Assembly: GCA_023238725.1 (NCBI GenBank)
Contig: CM041550.1
Span: 4,411,044 to 4,475,043 of the forward strand
Origin: Scortum barcoo
Taxonomy: Eukaryota; Chordata; Actinopteri; Centrarchiformes; Terapontidae
DNA length: 64,000 nucleotides
Direction: 5' to 3'
Shown: in pieces, positions 1-14,296 of the stretch
Layout: the number at the start of each line of letters is the position of its first letter
Numbering within the stretch: the stretch's first letter is position 1
The notes under the pieces: generated by a model
Databases searched by the model: none
The model's input: the letters and a program-made list of their open reading frames with translations, nothing else
Told to the model about the DNA's origin: nothing
Made by a program: the position numbers and the translations under genes

Positions 1-1359
1 GAAGGACAGAGGGAATGTGTGTTTTAAGCTCCTTTCAGAGCGACTCTGCTGGCCTCATCTGTGTTGGAGTAATGGCTTTTTGGCATCTGGCAGCATGAAT
101 GTGCTGTAATGACTGATATTCAAACATTCAAATATAACAGCTGATAGAGCTGCAGACACACACACACACACACCATGTTGGGAGCACAATGCTGGGTTAT
201 TAATTTTTCACTTATTTTGCCATTTAATTACTTTATTTTGGAAGGCAGAAATATTTAAAACAATTGATCACATGAGTGCTTGAATGCTGCTCACAGTGAC
301 AAACAACTTCCCTTTAGTCTTATAGTCACTTCTAGGTAATCAGTCCACAGCAATCAGTCCAGGTAATTTAGTCCACAACTTTTCATCTTTTCTTTCACCT
401 TGTTTTTAGTGATAAATATCTGATAAATGCATCAAACGGCAGACATGCAAAGTTAGCTACGAGCTTGTTAAAACAGCGGAGAATTTAGCAGCTATAGGAC
501 CAGATATTTCCCTCAGGAGGTGGTGGAGACCAAAACAGAGGAAACTGGACTTTCCTCTTTGGACTAAACTTAAACTTTAACTTGGTGGAAACAACTTCTA
601 ATGCTTCTCTGTGTCCTTTTGTTAGTGAGTTTGTAACATTAGCTTAAAAATGTGATATGTTGAGTTCACAGCTCCCCCAAAATGACATTTTTCAACTTTG
701 AATGAGCTTCACTTATTTAATTATTTTACTGATTATCTCTCATTTATGAGAGCTTTATGCAGAGCAGCCATGCAAACCTCCCGCTCTGATCCCTGTTGGA
801 CTTTGACCAAACGTCAGGATCAGTTTGGAGCTGGACTTGCACATCCTTATCACTGGAATTATACTTTTGTAAGCTGTAATCATGACATATTTATGATTAT
901 GGCCAGACTATTTATGATTTGTTTTTAGATTATGTTTTTTATTACTCTTCCACCCCGCATCATGAGGAAAGATTAGTTAACTCACTTTTGTAAACTGACC
1001 AACATGAGAGAAATGTCCTGATGTGATAATTATTTTATGTCTCTCTCTGTATTTAACCTTGTAGAGCTGTATCCTTTGGTACTATCACAGGAGAGTCTGT
1101 AGAAACATCTAATATCACGTTTAAAGCACGATGCTCATCACAAATTCTTAATATTAATCAGAAATGCTAATCCGCTTATAAAGGGCAGTTCACCCCCAGG
1201 TTAGTTTATTAATGTTTTATCTAATTCTTATCTTAAGTGTGATGTTTTAATCCTTTATCTCATGCCTGATTCTACCATCGGAGCTGACTGGCTTGTCAAA
1301 CTAAAAAATGACCTATTTAATCTGACCAGTGTTCAGCATTTGGACTATAAATGCTCCCC

Positions 1360-1360
<1 letters not shown>

Positions 1361-1390
<30 letters not shown>
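1361..1390. repeat. (TG)15 microsatellite
   Basis: Uninterrupted TG dinucleotides. Confidence 0.95.
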
Positions 1391-1391
<1 letters not shown>

Positions 1392-1815
1392 ACACCTTGA
1401 CGATCACTGCAGCAGCAGGTAAGACAACACACACACGCACACACACGTAGCCTAGATAAAGTGCTTCCAGCAGCTCTGTTTTCCTGCAGTGTCCCATTTT
1501 ATACGCAGCCAGAAATGCAGGAAAGAAGACTTAAACTAGTTCATACCTCCACGGCGGTACGTCTTTAACAGTGACAGTGAATTTTATGACGACTACAGTG
1601 TCATAACAAAAGGACAAAGTTGGTTAATATAGGAGAGAGGCAAGAAGACAACACCCAAACCACCTTACAGTGCAGTCTAAGCTGTAAACTATGATGATTA
1701 AAATGATAAAAGTCCTGATAAAAGAGTTTCAGCTCTCAGTTCAGTTAACTTCAGTGCCTTCACAGCCTTACAGGGAGGACAAGGAGACCTACTTTACAGA
1801 GCAGTCACAAGACCC

Positions 1816-1816
<1 letters not shown>

Positions 1817-1865
<49 letters not shown>
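1817..1865. repeat. (AC)n microsatellite
   Basis: Uninterrupted AC dinucleotides, about 24 copies. Confidence 0.95.
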
Positions 1866-1869
<4 letters not shown>

Positions 1870-3271
1870 GAGAGCAGGGCAGACTGAAGCTTGAAAGAGC
1901 TCGGCAGAAGTTTCTATCCAGCTCACTTAATTAGCAGTGGCTCTTTAGGGTTAATTAACAGTCTGACTCATTCATTAACAATCAGAGAACAGTTAAACAC
2001 CCATCAGCCTCCAGCTTCTTCTACTGTTGAGCGAGCAGACGCAGGTTTTGCCTTATTCTGCATTTATACCATCAAACAGTCAGTGTTTAAAAGCAGAATC
2101 AAACATGAAGCATTCACATGTTATTGGTGAAGACTGTGCAGGAATCAAGTGAGACTAATCAGGCTAACAATAGATGATCAGCGGGTCTTTATTTTGTCTT
2201 TATCTACATTATTTCTATTTCTATGTGGTGTGGATATACATGATACAGCTCCACGTCTTGATACTGAAGAGCAGCTGAATGCACAGTGCACAGCAAAATA
2301 ATTAGTTATCCATGATCTTAAATGCATAATTAATACATGAAAAGTTAGGTTAGGTTAGAAAAGAAAGACAATTTTTTTAATGCTATCTTTGAAGTGATTG
2401 ATGTAGCTGGATCAGTAAGTAAAACACACAACTTCATTTTTATGATCTATCTGTGCTGTGTTTGACTTCTCAGATATCACCTGAAACTCTTAGTGATGGT
2501 TTGTTTCTGCATCTAAAAGCCTCCCAGCCTCCGCTCTGCTTTTAGACCAGTGACTCTGCAGCTTCTGCAGCTCCCCCTCTCCGCTCAAAACGGAAAACCA
2601 AACATCTATTTCTGATCTATTCTCTCAACTGGTTCACATGATACACTTACATTTCTCATTCTTAACACAACTTCAGTGTGACAACAGATTGTTGTGTGTT
2701 TGGGTACGTTTTTGTGTTGGTCATGGTTAAATTAAGGGCTGAAAATTTGCAGACTTTGTCCGAACCAGGGAGCAGCTGGAAGTGAAACGTGAACGTGCCG
2801 GTCTTAGCAGAGTGTTAATGCTCAACTCTTGGCCAGATGTTACATTTACATTAAAATGACAAAAATGTTAAAACTAAATGCAAGTAAAATCAAAACAGTG
2901 GGCGTTGAGTGTTGCATGATATTGTGTGTTGTTGCTATAGCACCAAGAGGCCTGTTCTACACTGGGCGCCCCTAATAGGACTGGACTGGAGTCAGTGTCT
3001 TGACGCTGACTTGAAAATACAGGGGGTGAAACATCAGGGTCTCCTCAATATTTCACATATACAGATGTACATCATCCTTAATGTGTGTGTGTGCAGTTAT
3101 TTTCCATGTGTAGCGGCTGCGGTCGTCTGATTTGCATCTTTCAACAGAAACACAAGACATCCTTTTCATCGGCGGGAGCAGAAAACACACCGTGGCTGCG
3201 ACAGGCAAATCAGCTGATCTCGCAGAGCGTGTGTGAGAGAGAGAGAGAGGCTACACTAATGAAGAGAGTCT

Positions 3272-3273
<2 letters not shown>

Positions 3274-3317
<44 letters not shown>
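3274..3317. repeat. (AC)n microsatellite
   Basis: Uninterrupted AC dinucleotides, about 22 copies, with a GA run at 3235-3250 just before. Confidence 0.95.
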
Positions 3318-3318
<1 letters not shown>

Positions 3319-4850
3319 GCCTTCTCCTTAACCCTTGGTGAGACAAAAACTGAGAACTGGGTTGCAGAAAGGCTGGTTATATTAGGAAGTGTGCAGAAAG
3401 GCTGTGTGTAAGTGTGTGTAGGTGGAGTGAAGTGTATTGGTTGCGTGTTCGTTGTTGAGAAAGTTTATTGTCTTGATGACTCGTGTGTCGTCTCTGCTGA
3501 GTAAATGACTAATAAATTTCAGCATCCACTTCCCTCTCGGCTTTAAAACTCCCACGATGCAACAAGATGAGATCAGCTCGTCCTCATAACGAGGCACCCA
3601 CTTATTGGCACTTATCTGCTGTCTGTCGATTATCGATAATGGTCAAAGGTCAAACATCACTTGAGGCAGGTGCAGTGAGGAGGCGTTAAAGCAGCTCCAC
3701 AGCTACCTCTGCAGGACAAAACGGGAACACTCTAAAAAACTTGATGCTAAAAATGTTCTGGTTTAAAATCAAACTCAGACTTTGTTAATTGTCAACAAAA
3801 ACCCAGAAACAGAGCTTTGTCTCAAATCGCAGCCACATTTTCTTAATGGTACCTCGGAGGAAACATCCTCTCCACACACTCAGACTCCTGGAAATCCATC
3901 TCTCAAATCCAAAGCGCTTCCTTATACCTGTCCTCAATTAATAATGCATTCATGTATAACGATCATTTGACAGCATTTATTAGAGGAGCTCTGTGCTGTC
4001 TGTCTGGAAGAAACAGCTAAACAGGTTTCGTTTATATTGTAGTATCCAGATCTCACCAGTTGAGGTCAGTACAGATCAGATTACTTGCAATGATCCGACT
4101 GAGGGAAGTCAGTGTTCTCTACTTCAATCTAATAAAGACAAAGGCATGATGAGAATAAAAACAAAAAAAGCATTTAGTTTTACATTTTTCAATTTTTAGA
4201 GCTTTTTGAAAAAAGTTCTTTCCTGCAGGGAGGATCAGCTGGATTCAAGGAGACACGTCACAGCTGGACAAGCTTCCTAAACTACATAATGATTGAGATC
4301 CAGCCAACCGGGCCACTTAGAAGCATTTGAACTCCTCACTTTGAATGGGAGCAGCTGCATGTGTCACTCTGGCTTCAGCTGGGTTTTTCAAATTCATGCA
4401 CAAAAAACAAGGTCTGCAGCTCACACAGGCCTCATGATTCATTTCATTCATAACTGTGCATCATTCACAGCATCTGAAGTCACAACAGAGTTTGCTCTGT
4501 CTCTGCAGTGGGAGCAAAGCAGAGCCGATGAAAGTGGCTTTAACAGAAAGACGTGGTGGCCGGACTTCTCAAGTGAATCCATGGTTGTCTCACTCTTTAA
4601 CTTAACCACATTTATCTACATTGAACCATGAAGAACATGCTGATCCTGAACCAGAATACACAGACAGACTGTTTCATTCATATTTTCTATCTTACTTTTC
4701 TAATTATTATTCTGTCTTTCTGAAAACTTTTAAAACTAAACCTTTACACCAGAGCAATGAAAAGGTTATCATTATCACTCAAACCCAGTCATAAACTTAG
4801 ACAAAGCTGCAGGGCCAGTGAAGAAAGTTAATTTAGTTTTTCCTTCCTAC

Positions 4851-5018
4851 CTTTCCCCGAGCCGAAGAAGCAGTCCATCTCCACACTGGAGCGCGAGTGG
4901 GACACGCAGAGTGCGGAGCTGGGAACCAGCCCCTCCTGAGGCGGACTGCGGTCGGTGGTTCGGACCAGACACCAACCGGGCCGCTCGCTCGGCCGCTCCA
5001 ACAGCTCCACTGTTTGAC
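4851..5018 (-). CDS. kalrn: kalrn exon 39: first SH3 domain, C-terminal half
   Basis: 168 nt, phase 1 in, phase 1 out, acceptor CTCTCCAG, donor GTAGGA. It encodes QTVELLERPSERPGWCLVRT, then TDRSPPQEGLVPSSALCVSH and SRSSVEMDCFFGSGK. The GWCLVRT strand and G-L-V-P-S-S motif are the SH3 peptide-binding core. Presence of these exons shows that the locus can make isoforms longer than Kalirin-7. No later kalirin exon is visible to the left. Confidence 0.95.
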
Positions 5019-8000
5019 CTGGAGAGGAGGACAGACGGCTGTTTTAAAGCGTCGTCATTTAACACAAGAAAGCTCAGACAGAGATACTAAGTGGGCAAAA
5101 ATGTCCTGTCGAAAAACTAAACTGAACAACTTTACTTAAATTTAGCAGGCTTACGTTTAACTACCCACAATCTTTTTTAAACTTTAACTACTGAAGCTAA
5201 ACTGTGATGAATGTGGTGAATGAACAGTCGACAGTTCCAGACTAAAACGTGTGAACAGGACCGAGCGGCTTCTCTCACCGGTGCTGACGGACATCTCCGT
5301 GCTGCATCCTGCTGTGAAGTCCTGAAGGACGACAGTCAACTCACACCCTCCAGAGAGCTGCGAAAAGAAAGACAGGATTAGACGTCTCAGAGCTCAAAAA
5401 GCATTAGTGGTTCAACGAGTGCCTCAAAACGACATCCTGTTTGTATAACGTCGCTGTGTATTTTAGCCTCAAAGCATCTGCTGTGAATCCACCTGGTGGT
5501 GGAGGAAGAGAAAGCCGATCCAGCCCCGATCTTGGTATTAATGTACCTGTGAAGTTCACAGTGAGTACCGAACAGGTCTGTAGAGCATGAAGGAGACAAA
5601 ACAAAACTTGCAGGTTGGTGTTTCTGTAGGCTGGAGGAACATGAAGACCGAGCAGCATGAAGATGTGTGTCCCTGACTCTCTTTGGTTTTGCAACAAACT
5701 TCACACACATAGAAAGAGCTGAACCTAACACAAATAAAAGCCGTGTGAGAGTGTACAAAATCCTCAACTAGTCCTGAAGTAAACCAAGGACAAAGAGCTG
5801 GTATGTGTTTTTACAGTGTCTGCTGTCAACTCAAACACCAGTTCCCGACCAAGAGGGGCAGAAACTGATGAACGGTCACACACATGAAATTAGATGTTTT
5901 AGGACTAATCTAATTTATTTCTCTATAATCTGTATGAAGCTTTATCCAATTCAAGTGCTTTCTGGCTGTTAACACAACTGAGCAACTGTAGGTTTAAAAA
6001 AAAAAAAAAACAAAAAAAAACAAACCACAGCAGCATTTTGCAGAAGTGGTCAAAGCCCGTGAACACACATTTTAAGCAATAAATATAAAAAAAAAAAAAC
6101 AAGAAATAATAATTGAGAAAATACATTTTTAGGGCTTTAAAATTTTTTTTGTATAAGCCGAAGACGAGGAGAGGCACAGAAGGTCAGCTGTCAAACATCT
6201 AAATATTCATAAATTTAGATGTTTGACAATTAAACTTAAATGTTGTGGATTCAGAGAAATCCCCTCAGGTAGCAGCTTTAAATATCAGATGGACAATAAA
6301 GAACATGTGGTTTCATGTGACTGTGGCAAACAATTGTCGTTGGGCGTCAGGAAGAGATTTTCTCCAAATGAAGCACCATCAGAAGCTCTAAAAATGCCTA
6401 AGTCTAGGGTATTTAGGGTTGCTCAAATCGATCAAACCTAGAGACCACAAGGATTTTAATCAAGTACCAAAGTTGTCATTTCTAAGGGGGAAAATATGAG
6501 TAACTGACCAAAAAAACTGATAAAAATGGCTGTCAAACATTCGTCTGCAGTTGGGAGGAGCAGAGTCAGATGATGTGTGCAGTGATCACTTCGTCAAAGG
6601 TGCAGTAATTTAAAATTATCTGAACTAACACAGCACAGGCTTTCCTCCTCGTCTTTCCGCTTCCTTACGACCATTTAACCTATTAATGACTGACAGAAAG
6701 TTACGACAGTTTTAATCATCAAGTGTTCAAGGTATGTGCTCGAGACTGGACTGTGGTAATGGCTTCATAAAGCTGTTATACAGAGGAAATTCACACACAC
6801 ACACGATAGTTAAATAGTTGTCGTCATACTGCTGAGGTGTGCTGACCTTTATCCCCCTTAAATCGAAACACCATATGAACCGAAGTCATAAAACGACAAC
6901 AGGATACATAAATGCATTCGGCACAAACACCACACAGGCCAGAAACAGAACAAATTCAGACGATTGAAATGAATCCTTCCAGAAAAAGAATTTAAGAAGA
7001 TAAAAATCTGAAAACAAACTTCCTGCACCGAGCTGACCCAGACACCCGTGTACTGTAGAAACACGCTGCCTGCTGATGACCGCGGGGCTGTGTGTACTTT
7101 AACGAACTAGTGAAGCCACACGTCACCTGGATCTGTCCCATGTTATTTGACAGTGTAGAGCCAAGGACCTTTCTGACCTGTGGATGACCTACAGACAGCG
7201 CACACACACACACACACACACACAGCAACACACGATTAAACTGAGCTGGTGTTTAGTCTGAAAGCAGCAGATGCACAATATGACAAAACTGCCACGACGA
7301 CTGAACAACCCCCAATATGAACAAATGACCTCAAATAGATGAAGTCAGTGGTGCAAATAAAGCCACTTCCTCCTTTTCCTCTGTCTGCTTTGTCGGTCTT
7401 ACTTTCATTGTCTCTGGAAATGTCAGGTGTAGAGTGTGTGTGTGTGTCAGTATCAATGTGCGAGTGTGTGTCTAAGCGGGCACTCTTTGCCAGGCTAAAG
7501 ATCTCCTAGCAACAAGGACCCCCGTTTCTATAAAAGGTGCAGGTGAGTTTCTACCTGACAGATGGCCGTGAAAACACACGCGAACACACACACACGCGTC
7601 AAAAGGCCCTGCAGCCCACGCAGGTGTTTTCTGGCTGATTAGACCTCTGCTCAGGTTGAAGGTGGAGCAGTGGCGTCACCGAACTCTGTGCACTGATAAA
7701 AAAAAAAAAAAAAAGTTAGCTCCATTTGGTTGAGCTGGAGTTGCACAGACGTGGAAAGCTGCTCAGACAGAGCGAAAGAGGCAGCAGGTCTTTGTGTCGA
7801 ACAGCTGATATCAAACAGCAGCAGGTATTCAAGATGCTGTGCTGATCTTTAATCTTTTGTTGGCAGGCAGCGTGGCGCGTTCTTCATTTGGAGTTCAGCC
7901 ACCACGAGCGACGTGAAATGTATTTATATTTTGTTCACGATGTCGTTCGTACATGTGGGATTTCCTTTTCTTGCCACACAAGCCGCCGATTTAGGTAGGC

Positions 8001-11000
8001 GTGAGGAGTTTGTGCAGTTTTGTGAGCCGAACTGAAATAGAGTTTGATCGGTTGATAAGATTTTGGAGTGCGCTCATTGATAAAAGTTTTGGGTGCGTTC
8101 ACAGCAACTTCCAACCTCGCTCAGCTTTTGCTGCAAAAGGTGCTGCATTGACCAAACAAACATATGCAAGCGTACATTTCTCAGAAATGACTTTGTAACA
8201 TATCACTCTATTCCTTCAGTATACATCACAATTTTAGAAGCAAAAGATAAGAGTTGCTGCTGTGATCATTTGTAAAAATACAAACCGTTGTTTTAACACA
8301 GGGCTGTTATCCACCTAAACCCTTTAACGCTTTTATTGTCACCTTTAATTGTTAATCAAGCACCGGCCTGTCCGCACAGTCCTGAGATGATGTCTGAATT
8401 ATTTCGGTGGAGAAGAATCATGTCGAGTAAATCACCTGTGTGAGGATGTAAGAGTCAATCTGACTGGTAGCTACAGGTGTGCTGCACCCCAGTTTGACAA
8501 CAAGGTGATCCAATGGTGTCAAAACGTGCAAGTTCAACAGGAAAGTAACGATGGCACGGTTCACTCAGTCGTCTGGAAAATGTAAAGCACGTCTGATCAG
8601 CGACCATCATCCAACCATCACTCCGGTCAGCCAAAGTTTGTCCACCTGAATTTCAACTGTTGTAAGACTAAGAAATGTGGTTGGAACCAAAAAAAAAGCA
8701 TCAAGCCCTTCAGCTGAAGTTCAATAACTACAATTAATCTATTTACACAATTATGGGAGTTTATGACCTCAATATTTTTGTGTGCTATTTAACGTGTTTA
8801 TCATACTTCCCCATTTGTAGGACGTCTTAATTAAAATTTATGCCTCAATACGTTCTTATATCAAGGGTCAGCAGATGGAAAATAGTCATTTTATTAGTTA
8901 TTTAATGATGTTTTATCAAATAAAGTACAATGAACTTCTACTACACTGTGGGTGGGATAAAACTCGAGGTCCACTACTCATCTTATGAAACATTTTCACT
9001 ACAGACACATTGGTGCACTATCACGAAAACAAGACTTTTATTCAAGCTTGCTGAGAACGTAAGCGATAAGAGATACGAGATCTAATGCCAGCAGTGTGAC
9101 CGGCCGTCATCCTTCGCACCGCTCCAATCTGACGCTTTTGTTTGTGTGTGTGTTTGTGGGTGTGTCTTGTGCTCTACTGCTTTCTGTTATGAGTCATTTC
9201 TTTGCACTGGAAAACACACACACATGCACTGGCAGCTTGTGATGGTCACATGTTAGAGCAGAAGACGGCCACGTACAGCAGAACGAACACGCTTCACCTC
9301 CTTCGGCAGCATAACTAATTTCTTATCAAATCCTCTGCGATGAATGAACCTACTTTAACGTTCCTTCGTTTCTCCTTCGTATTCTCTTGAGTGCTTTAAA
9401 AAGAAGTTTCGACAATGGTTTATTTATAAAGCTTTCTGTTAAAGCTTTATATGTGAGGATGAACTCTTTTGCTGCAGAAATCAATTTTGTCTTCACCAGA
9501 AGACAAACTAATCACTTCCCTTCAACACTATCCCACTGTTAAAAAACTCCTTGTGCTCCCTGCTGCTCTTCTTCGCTCCGTGCACCATGTAAACATCACT
9601 AATACACAAGTCAAAGACATTGTAGATGGTAAAGTTGAATTACTGACAGAAGAGCCGAGTATGACAAACGATAAACCCACAAGGTGAACTGTGGATTGAT
9701 GTCAGTGGTGGAGAGTAACTAAGTACTTTAACTCAAGTAAAATTTTCACATTCTTATATTTAATTTGAGTCTTTACATTTTATACTTCTCATTACATTTA
9801 TCCAGCAGCTGTAGTTACTTTTCAAATTGTGGGTGTTAATGCAAAAGTAACTAACTGCACCTGGACCAGCTCCAACAGGTACATGATCTTTATGCACTGA
9901 TGCATTCATATTGATAATCTGATAACGTATTACGATCCTTAATCCATCGTGGGGTCGAGTACTTTCTCCTTTGATACTTTCAGTGTGTTTTGCTTCTAAT
10001 ACTTACGTATTATTACTTAGTGCAAGTTCACTTTTTATTGCAGGAATTTTACTTGTGATGGAATATGTATTGCTACTTTTACTGAAGTGAAGCTTTTGAG
10101 TATTTATTCCCCTAATGTCAGTTTTTAAAATGTAATTGTTATGGCTAATGGAGGCTTTTAACCAGGGCCAATCACCTTGGGATATATTCAGGATTAAAAG
10201 CTCCCAAAAATGGATTCACATGCTCACAATGATTGTAATATCATTCTGTTTGAAACTGTCTTTTGGGGCCAGACAAAACAAACAGAGGATGATTAATGTT
10301 AAAGCGTAAACTAATGAGACATTGGCTGGAGACAAAGCTTAAATTTTGTTTTATAAAACATAAAGCGCGGGGGTGTTATATAATGTGTGTTGGCTTTAAC
10401 TGGCTGGACTTTAGTTGTGCTCGTTAGTTCGGCGTAAAGTCACCACCGAGGATGTGCCAGTTTTCCAAGAGCTTCTAGTCCATATGTTCAGAGGTTAAAA
10501 AAGAGGGAAGATCCCCTGATTCAGGCTTGATTTAGTGACACGTTCAAATTACTGACATTACTAGGCCCATCATCTGAGGAAAAAAAAAAAAAAAAAAAAA
10601 ATCACAATGGAAAAGGTGGTTTGAAAAAGTGGATAAAACTGCTTGATATCAAAATACAATCAGATTAAAGATAGTACAAGGAAATACAAAAAACTAATAA
10701 TCTGCAAAGAAGGCCATGGGGATTACCATTAATTTGGAAAAACCTGCTATTTTTACAGTCATATGACTTTTGTGTCTCTCACACTCATCCAGGCTTCTGA
10801 AAATGTTTTAGTGCTCTCGTGGCTGCCAAGGACTTATGTAGAAATATTTCTGACAGTCAGGGACCACCAGCTCTGTCTCCAGGGGATTACTCTCATGTGC
10901 AACTCATTTGCAATACTTATATTCGCTGGCGACGCTATTTTCCAGCGCAAAGAAGTTGGTGCCATGTTCTTATACCTTCGGCACTGAATAACCGAGGTCC

Positions 11001-14000
11001 ACGTTCTTTTATTTAAAAAAAAAAAAAAGACCTTTCCAAGAACTTAACCAAATGTTTTGAGTTGCCTAAGCAAGACCGTAAAATACAGTAATCAAGCTGT
11101 TTGCCAGAAGCGACTACTGTAGGGAAAGTTATTATGTTGAGAAAATTTAGCAATGATCAGGACAGCAACACATTTCCTGATAATATATTTAGCTAAAAAG
11201 TTATATACGAAGAGATTTCTTAAAAAGCAGTACACCATTTCTATCATTTGTCTTTTTGTTGAAATCCCTAAAACAGTTAATTTAGCCAAATAACCAACAT
11301 GACTACAGTTACAGTCTTTGTCACAACTAAAAATAAAAGCTGTGGCTGCCTTTAAGCTGCTGAACAGTGTCTGTTACTGCCATTTTCATTTAACAATGTC
11401 TGCGAACTGCGAAGATCAAGCAAGGCTCGCTTGTCAAACCTTAATTTAGTGGATATTCATGAGAAATGACACATTTAGCAGATGTATTTAAGTATTATAA
11501 GAACATAATGCTACTTTTCCTTCAGCAGTATGAGAGGCTATATATATGCACATACACAGAAGATATGGCTGCAGGACATTAAGGTGTTTTTTTTGTGTGT
11601 GAGTGTATGTGTAGCCTGCAGCTGTATGGATTTCAGAGAGAGTCAGACGCTGTATGTTGGACAAAATACAGCGTTTCCTGGGGTGGAAAAATCCCTTAAG
11701 ACCCAAGTCTGAGTAGTGACTAACTCCAAAAACACCTCTATTTGAGGGAAACTCACCTTCCTCCTCTCCTCCTACTCCTAAGGACACATCTCGACGCTTA
11801 AATACATACTCTAAAAAACAAAGCAAGCATGGAAAGGTTCAAATGGTCCAAGCAGAGCAGCGGCAGCATTTCCCTCCATGTGTTTACACCGTGTATTTGC
11901 AGCAAGCGTGTGACGCATTATGTGACATAATTTGTGTTACGTTCTGATCACACGTTAGGCCGCGATGCTGCACTGCGGGTTATAATAAGTATAAATATAT
12001 AAACATGCGTTTGGTGTTTGTTTGCATGGGAGCAGAATAGCATCGCACAAACCAGCTGAACCAGTCCGGCAGCATACAAAAAAAAATAAATTAATTAAGA
12101 AACAGGAGTGAAATGTTCAGCTGGGGTACATCATGACCAAGCCAAAGTCAAACTGCACGGGTGACAAATAACACACACAAACCAATGAGACCAAACAGAC
12201 TGCCTGTAACGCCGCAGAAAATAGAAAATACCACTCAAACCGAGCACTGAACACAACAACATCAACACTAACTGCACAAAGTACTCCAATCAGAAACATC
12301 TACAGAAACTTCTTAAAATATGCTGCAGCAAAGCCTCCTCAGCCCACATGACGGCCTCGGGTTTGACGTCTGTGCAGCTATTTGCGTAATTTTCTGCTAA
12401 AAAATCTCATAAAAACAGTGCTCTTCTTAGAAATGACTGATTTCATGGGGGAGAAAAGTAACAAAAACATCTCTCAACCTTCCTCAGAAACCTTCAAAAT
12501 GTTGGATTTTTTCTGATTTTCACTGAGGTGCATTTACCTGTTTGCAAATGACAACATCAACTAGACCAACAAAATAAAGGAATATCAAGCTTTTTATAGA
12601 TCAAAATACTACAGAAAGTACTAAAACAATTTGATTTTAGGTTCATCCTCAGCTGTGAATGCACAAACTGCATCTGGGACTTTTGTTTCTTATCATTTGT
12701 TTGCAGTAGATCCAAAATCCAGGATAAGATGCAGTGATGACATAGAAAAAGTCGTTGCAACACCACAGTGAGTCCATGAGTCTGTTTACACGGTTTCTCC
12801 AGTGTGTCTGCTCTGTAATCTGAATCAAACTGACTTAGATTCAGCTGTCTGGACGCTCACATTTCATTTAGCCCGTCTCTCTGTGGTAACTAATGGCCTG
12901 TTTCCTGTGTCTGTCTGTCTGGCACATACACACCCTGTTTAACCATTAACCACACACGCACACACACACACACACACTCACACCCTTCATGCAGTCCTGC
13001 TTTATGACACGCTACGTGAAAGTCAACTGCACGTATGATCTGGATTAGCATCTGAATCAGTGACCGAACCTCAACGGTAACCAGAGACTTCGCCTCAACA
13101 CACTTTTCCCTCCGATTTCAAGCTCAAATGAAGAAGCGACTCGAATCCTTGAGACTCTCAACAGCTGCAGGAGGAGAGCTGCACACGGACTCGCTCTGTT
13201 TTTTTTTTACAGTCTTCATTCAAACAGCAGTATCTGCACACAAACGCTGGATTTTTACAAAGTACAGGTCAGCATCAAAGGACGAGAGGAAGAGCTGTGT
13301 ATTTTTTTTTTACTCTAAGCAGTTCCCTCCGTGTGGAAAATTGAGTCAAAACAGAGGATTTAATGCAGAGGGAATTAAAAATAGAGCTCGGAAGGAGTGA
13401 CGTGTGTCCATGTGTGCTCAAACACTGCATTTACAACCACACTAGTTCTATTAATAAGACATAAATGAGCAACATACAGTTTGGTAGTATGCAAAAAGGT
13501 AAAAGTGTCTAATTTCTTTGTTGTGATCAAGTCCCTTTTTCCTTTAAGATTCAAACTCAATCAACTCAAATCATGACAGCTGTAATGTTTTCACCAGCAT
13601 CACTGCTCGATGCTGGTGAAAACATTTGTAAGGAAAACACACATACCAAAAAAAAAAATAAAATAAATCACAGCCAGAAATGTTATATTATGCAATAACT
13701 TACTTTTACATTACTTCATTCTTACTACAGCATTTTACTTGTATGACAGTAAAATTCAGCAAAGTGCACGAGTACTTCCAGACACGCAGACTAATAGTAT
13801 AGCAGCATGTTTGTCACTGCAGAGAATAAAAAGCGTTCAATGTAAAGTTAACTCGTCAAACTTTAGCTGTCAGTGAGAGTGACTGAGGAGTGTGTGTCGC
13901 CAGTGTGTGTAGTCAGTGTGGAGTCCAGCTGTTTGTACTCACTCTGCTGCTCTCTTTGAACAGTTTAAAGCTCATCCACTTTGGCATGTCGATCTCTCCA

Positions 14001-14078
14001 CTGCTGTCTCTCCGCTCTCTGTCGCTCTCTCCGTCTTTGACAACTCCCTCGTTTGTGTCTTTGCCACACACAAACACG

Positions 14079-14113
<35 letters not shown>

Positions 14114-14249
14114 CAAACAGCTATAGCTTTGTGTTTGATGGGAACGGGGCACTCTGCTTGGTGTGTGTTTGTGCATGTGTGTGTGTGTTTCTCCCACTCT
14201 GAAAGCTGGAAGCTACTGGGGCAGTAAAACACTTTTCTACTACCCGGAC

Positions 14250-14296
<47 letters not shown>

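Larger units (their letters stand above)
1..4850. other. Start of the intron after the SH3 exons
   Basis: No coding similarity was found on either strand. Long (TG)n/(AC)n microsatellites occur at 1361, 1817 and 3274. The next expected kalirin exon (Ser-rich, followed by a SPGPKR-type segment) was looked for on the minus strand and not seen, so it should lie to the left of the window. Confidence 0.7.

Noticed and set aside
1817..3317. CA arrays considered as CRISPR-like or tandem gene repeats
   Set aside because: They are plain dinucleotide microsatellites with no spacers; the genome is eukaryotic.
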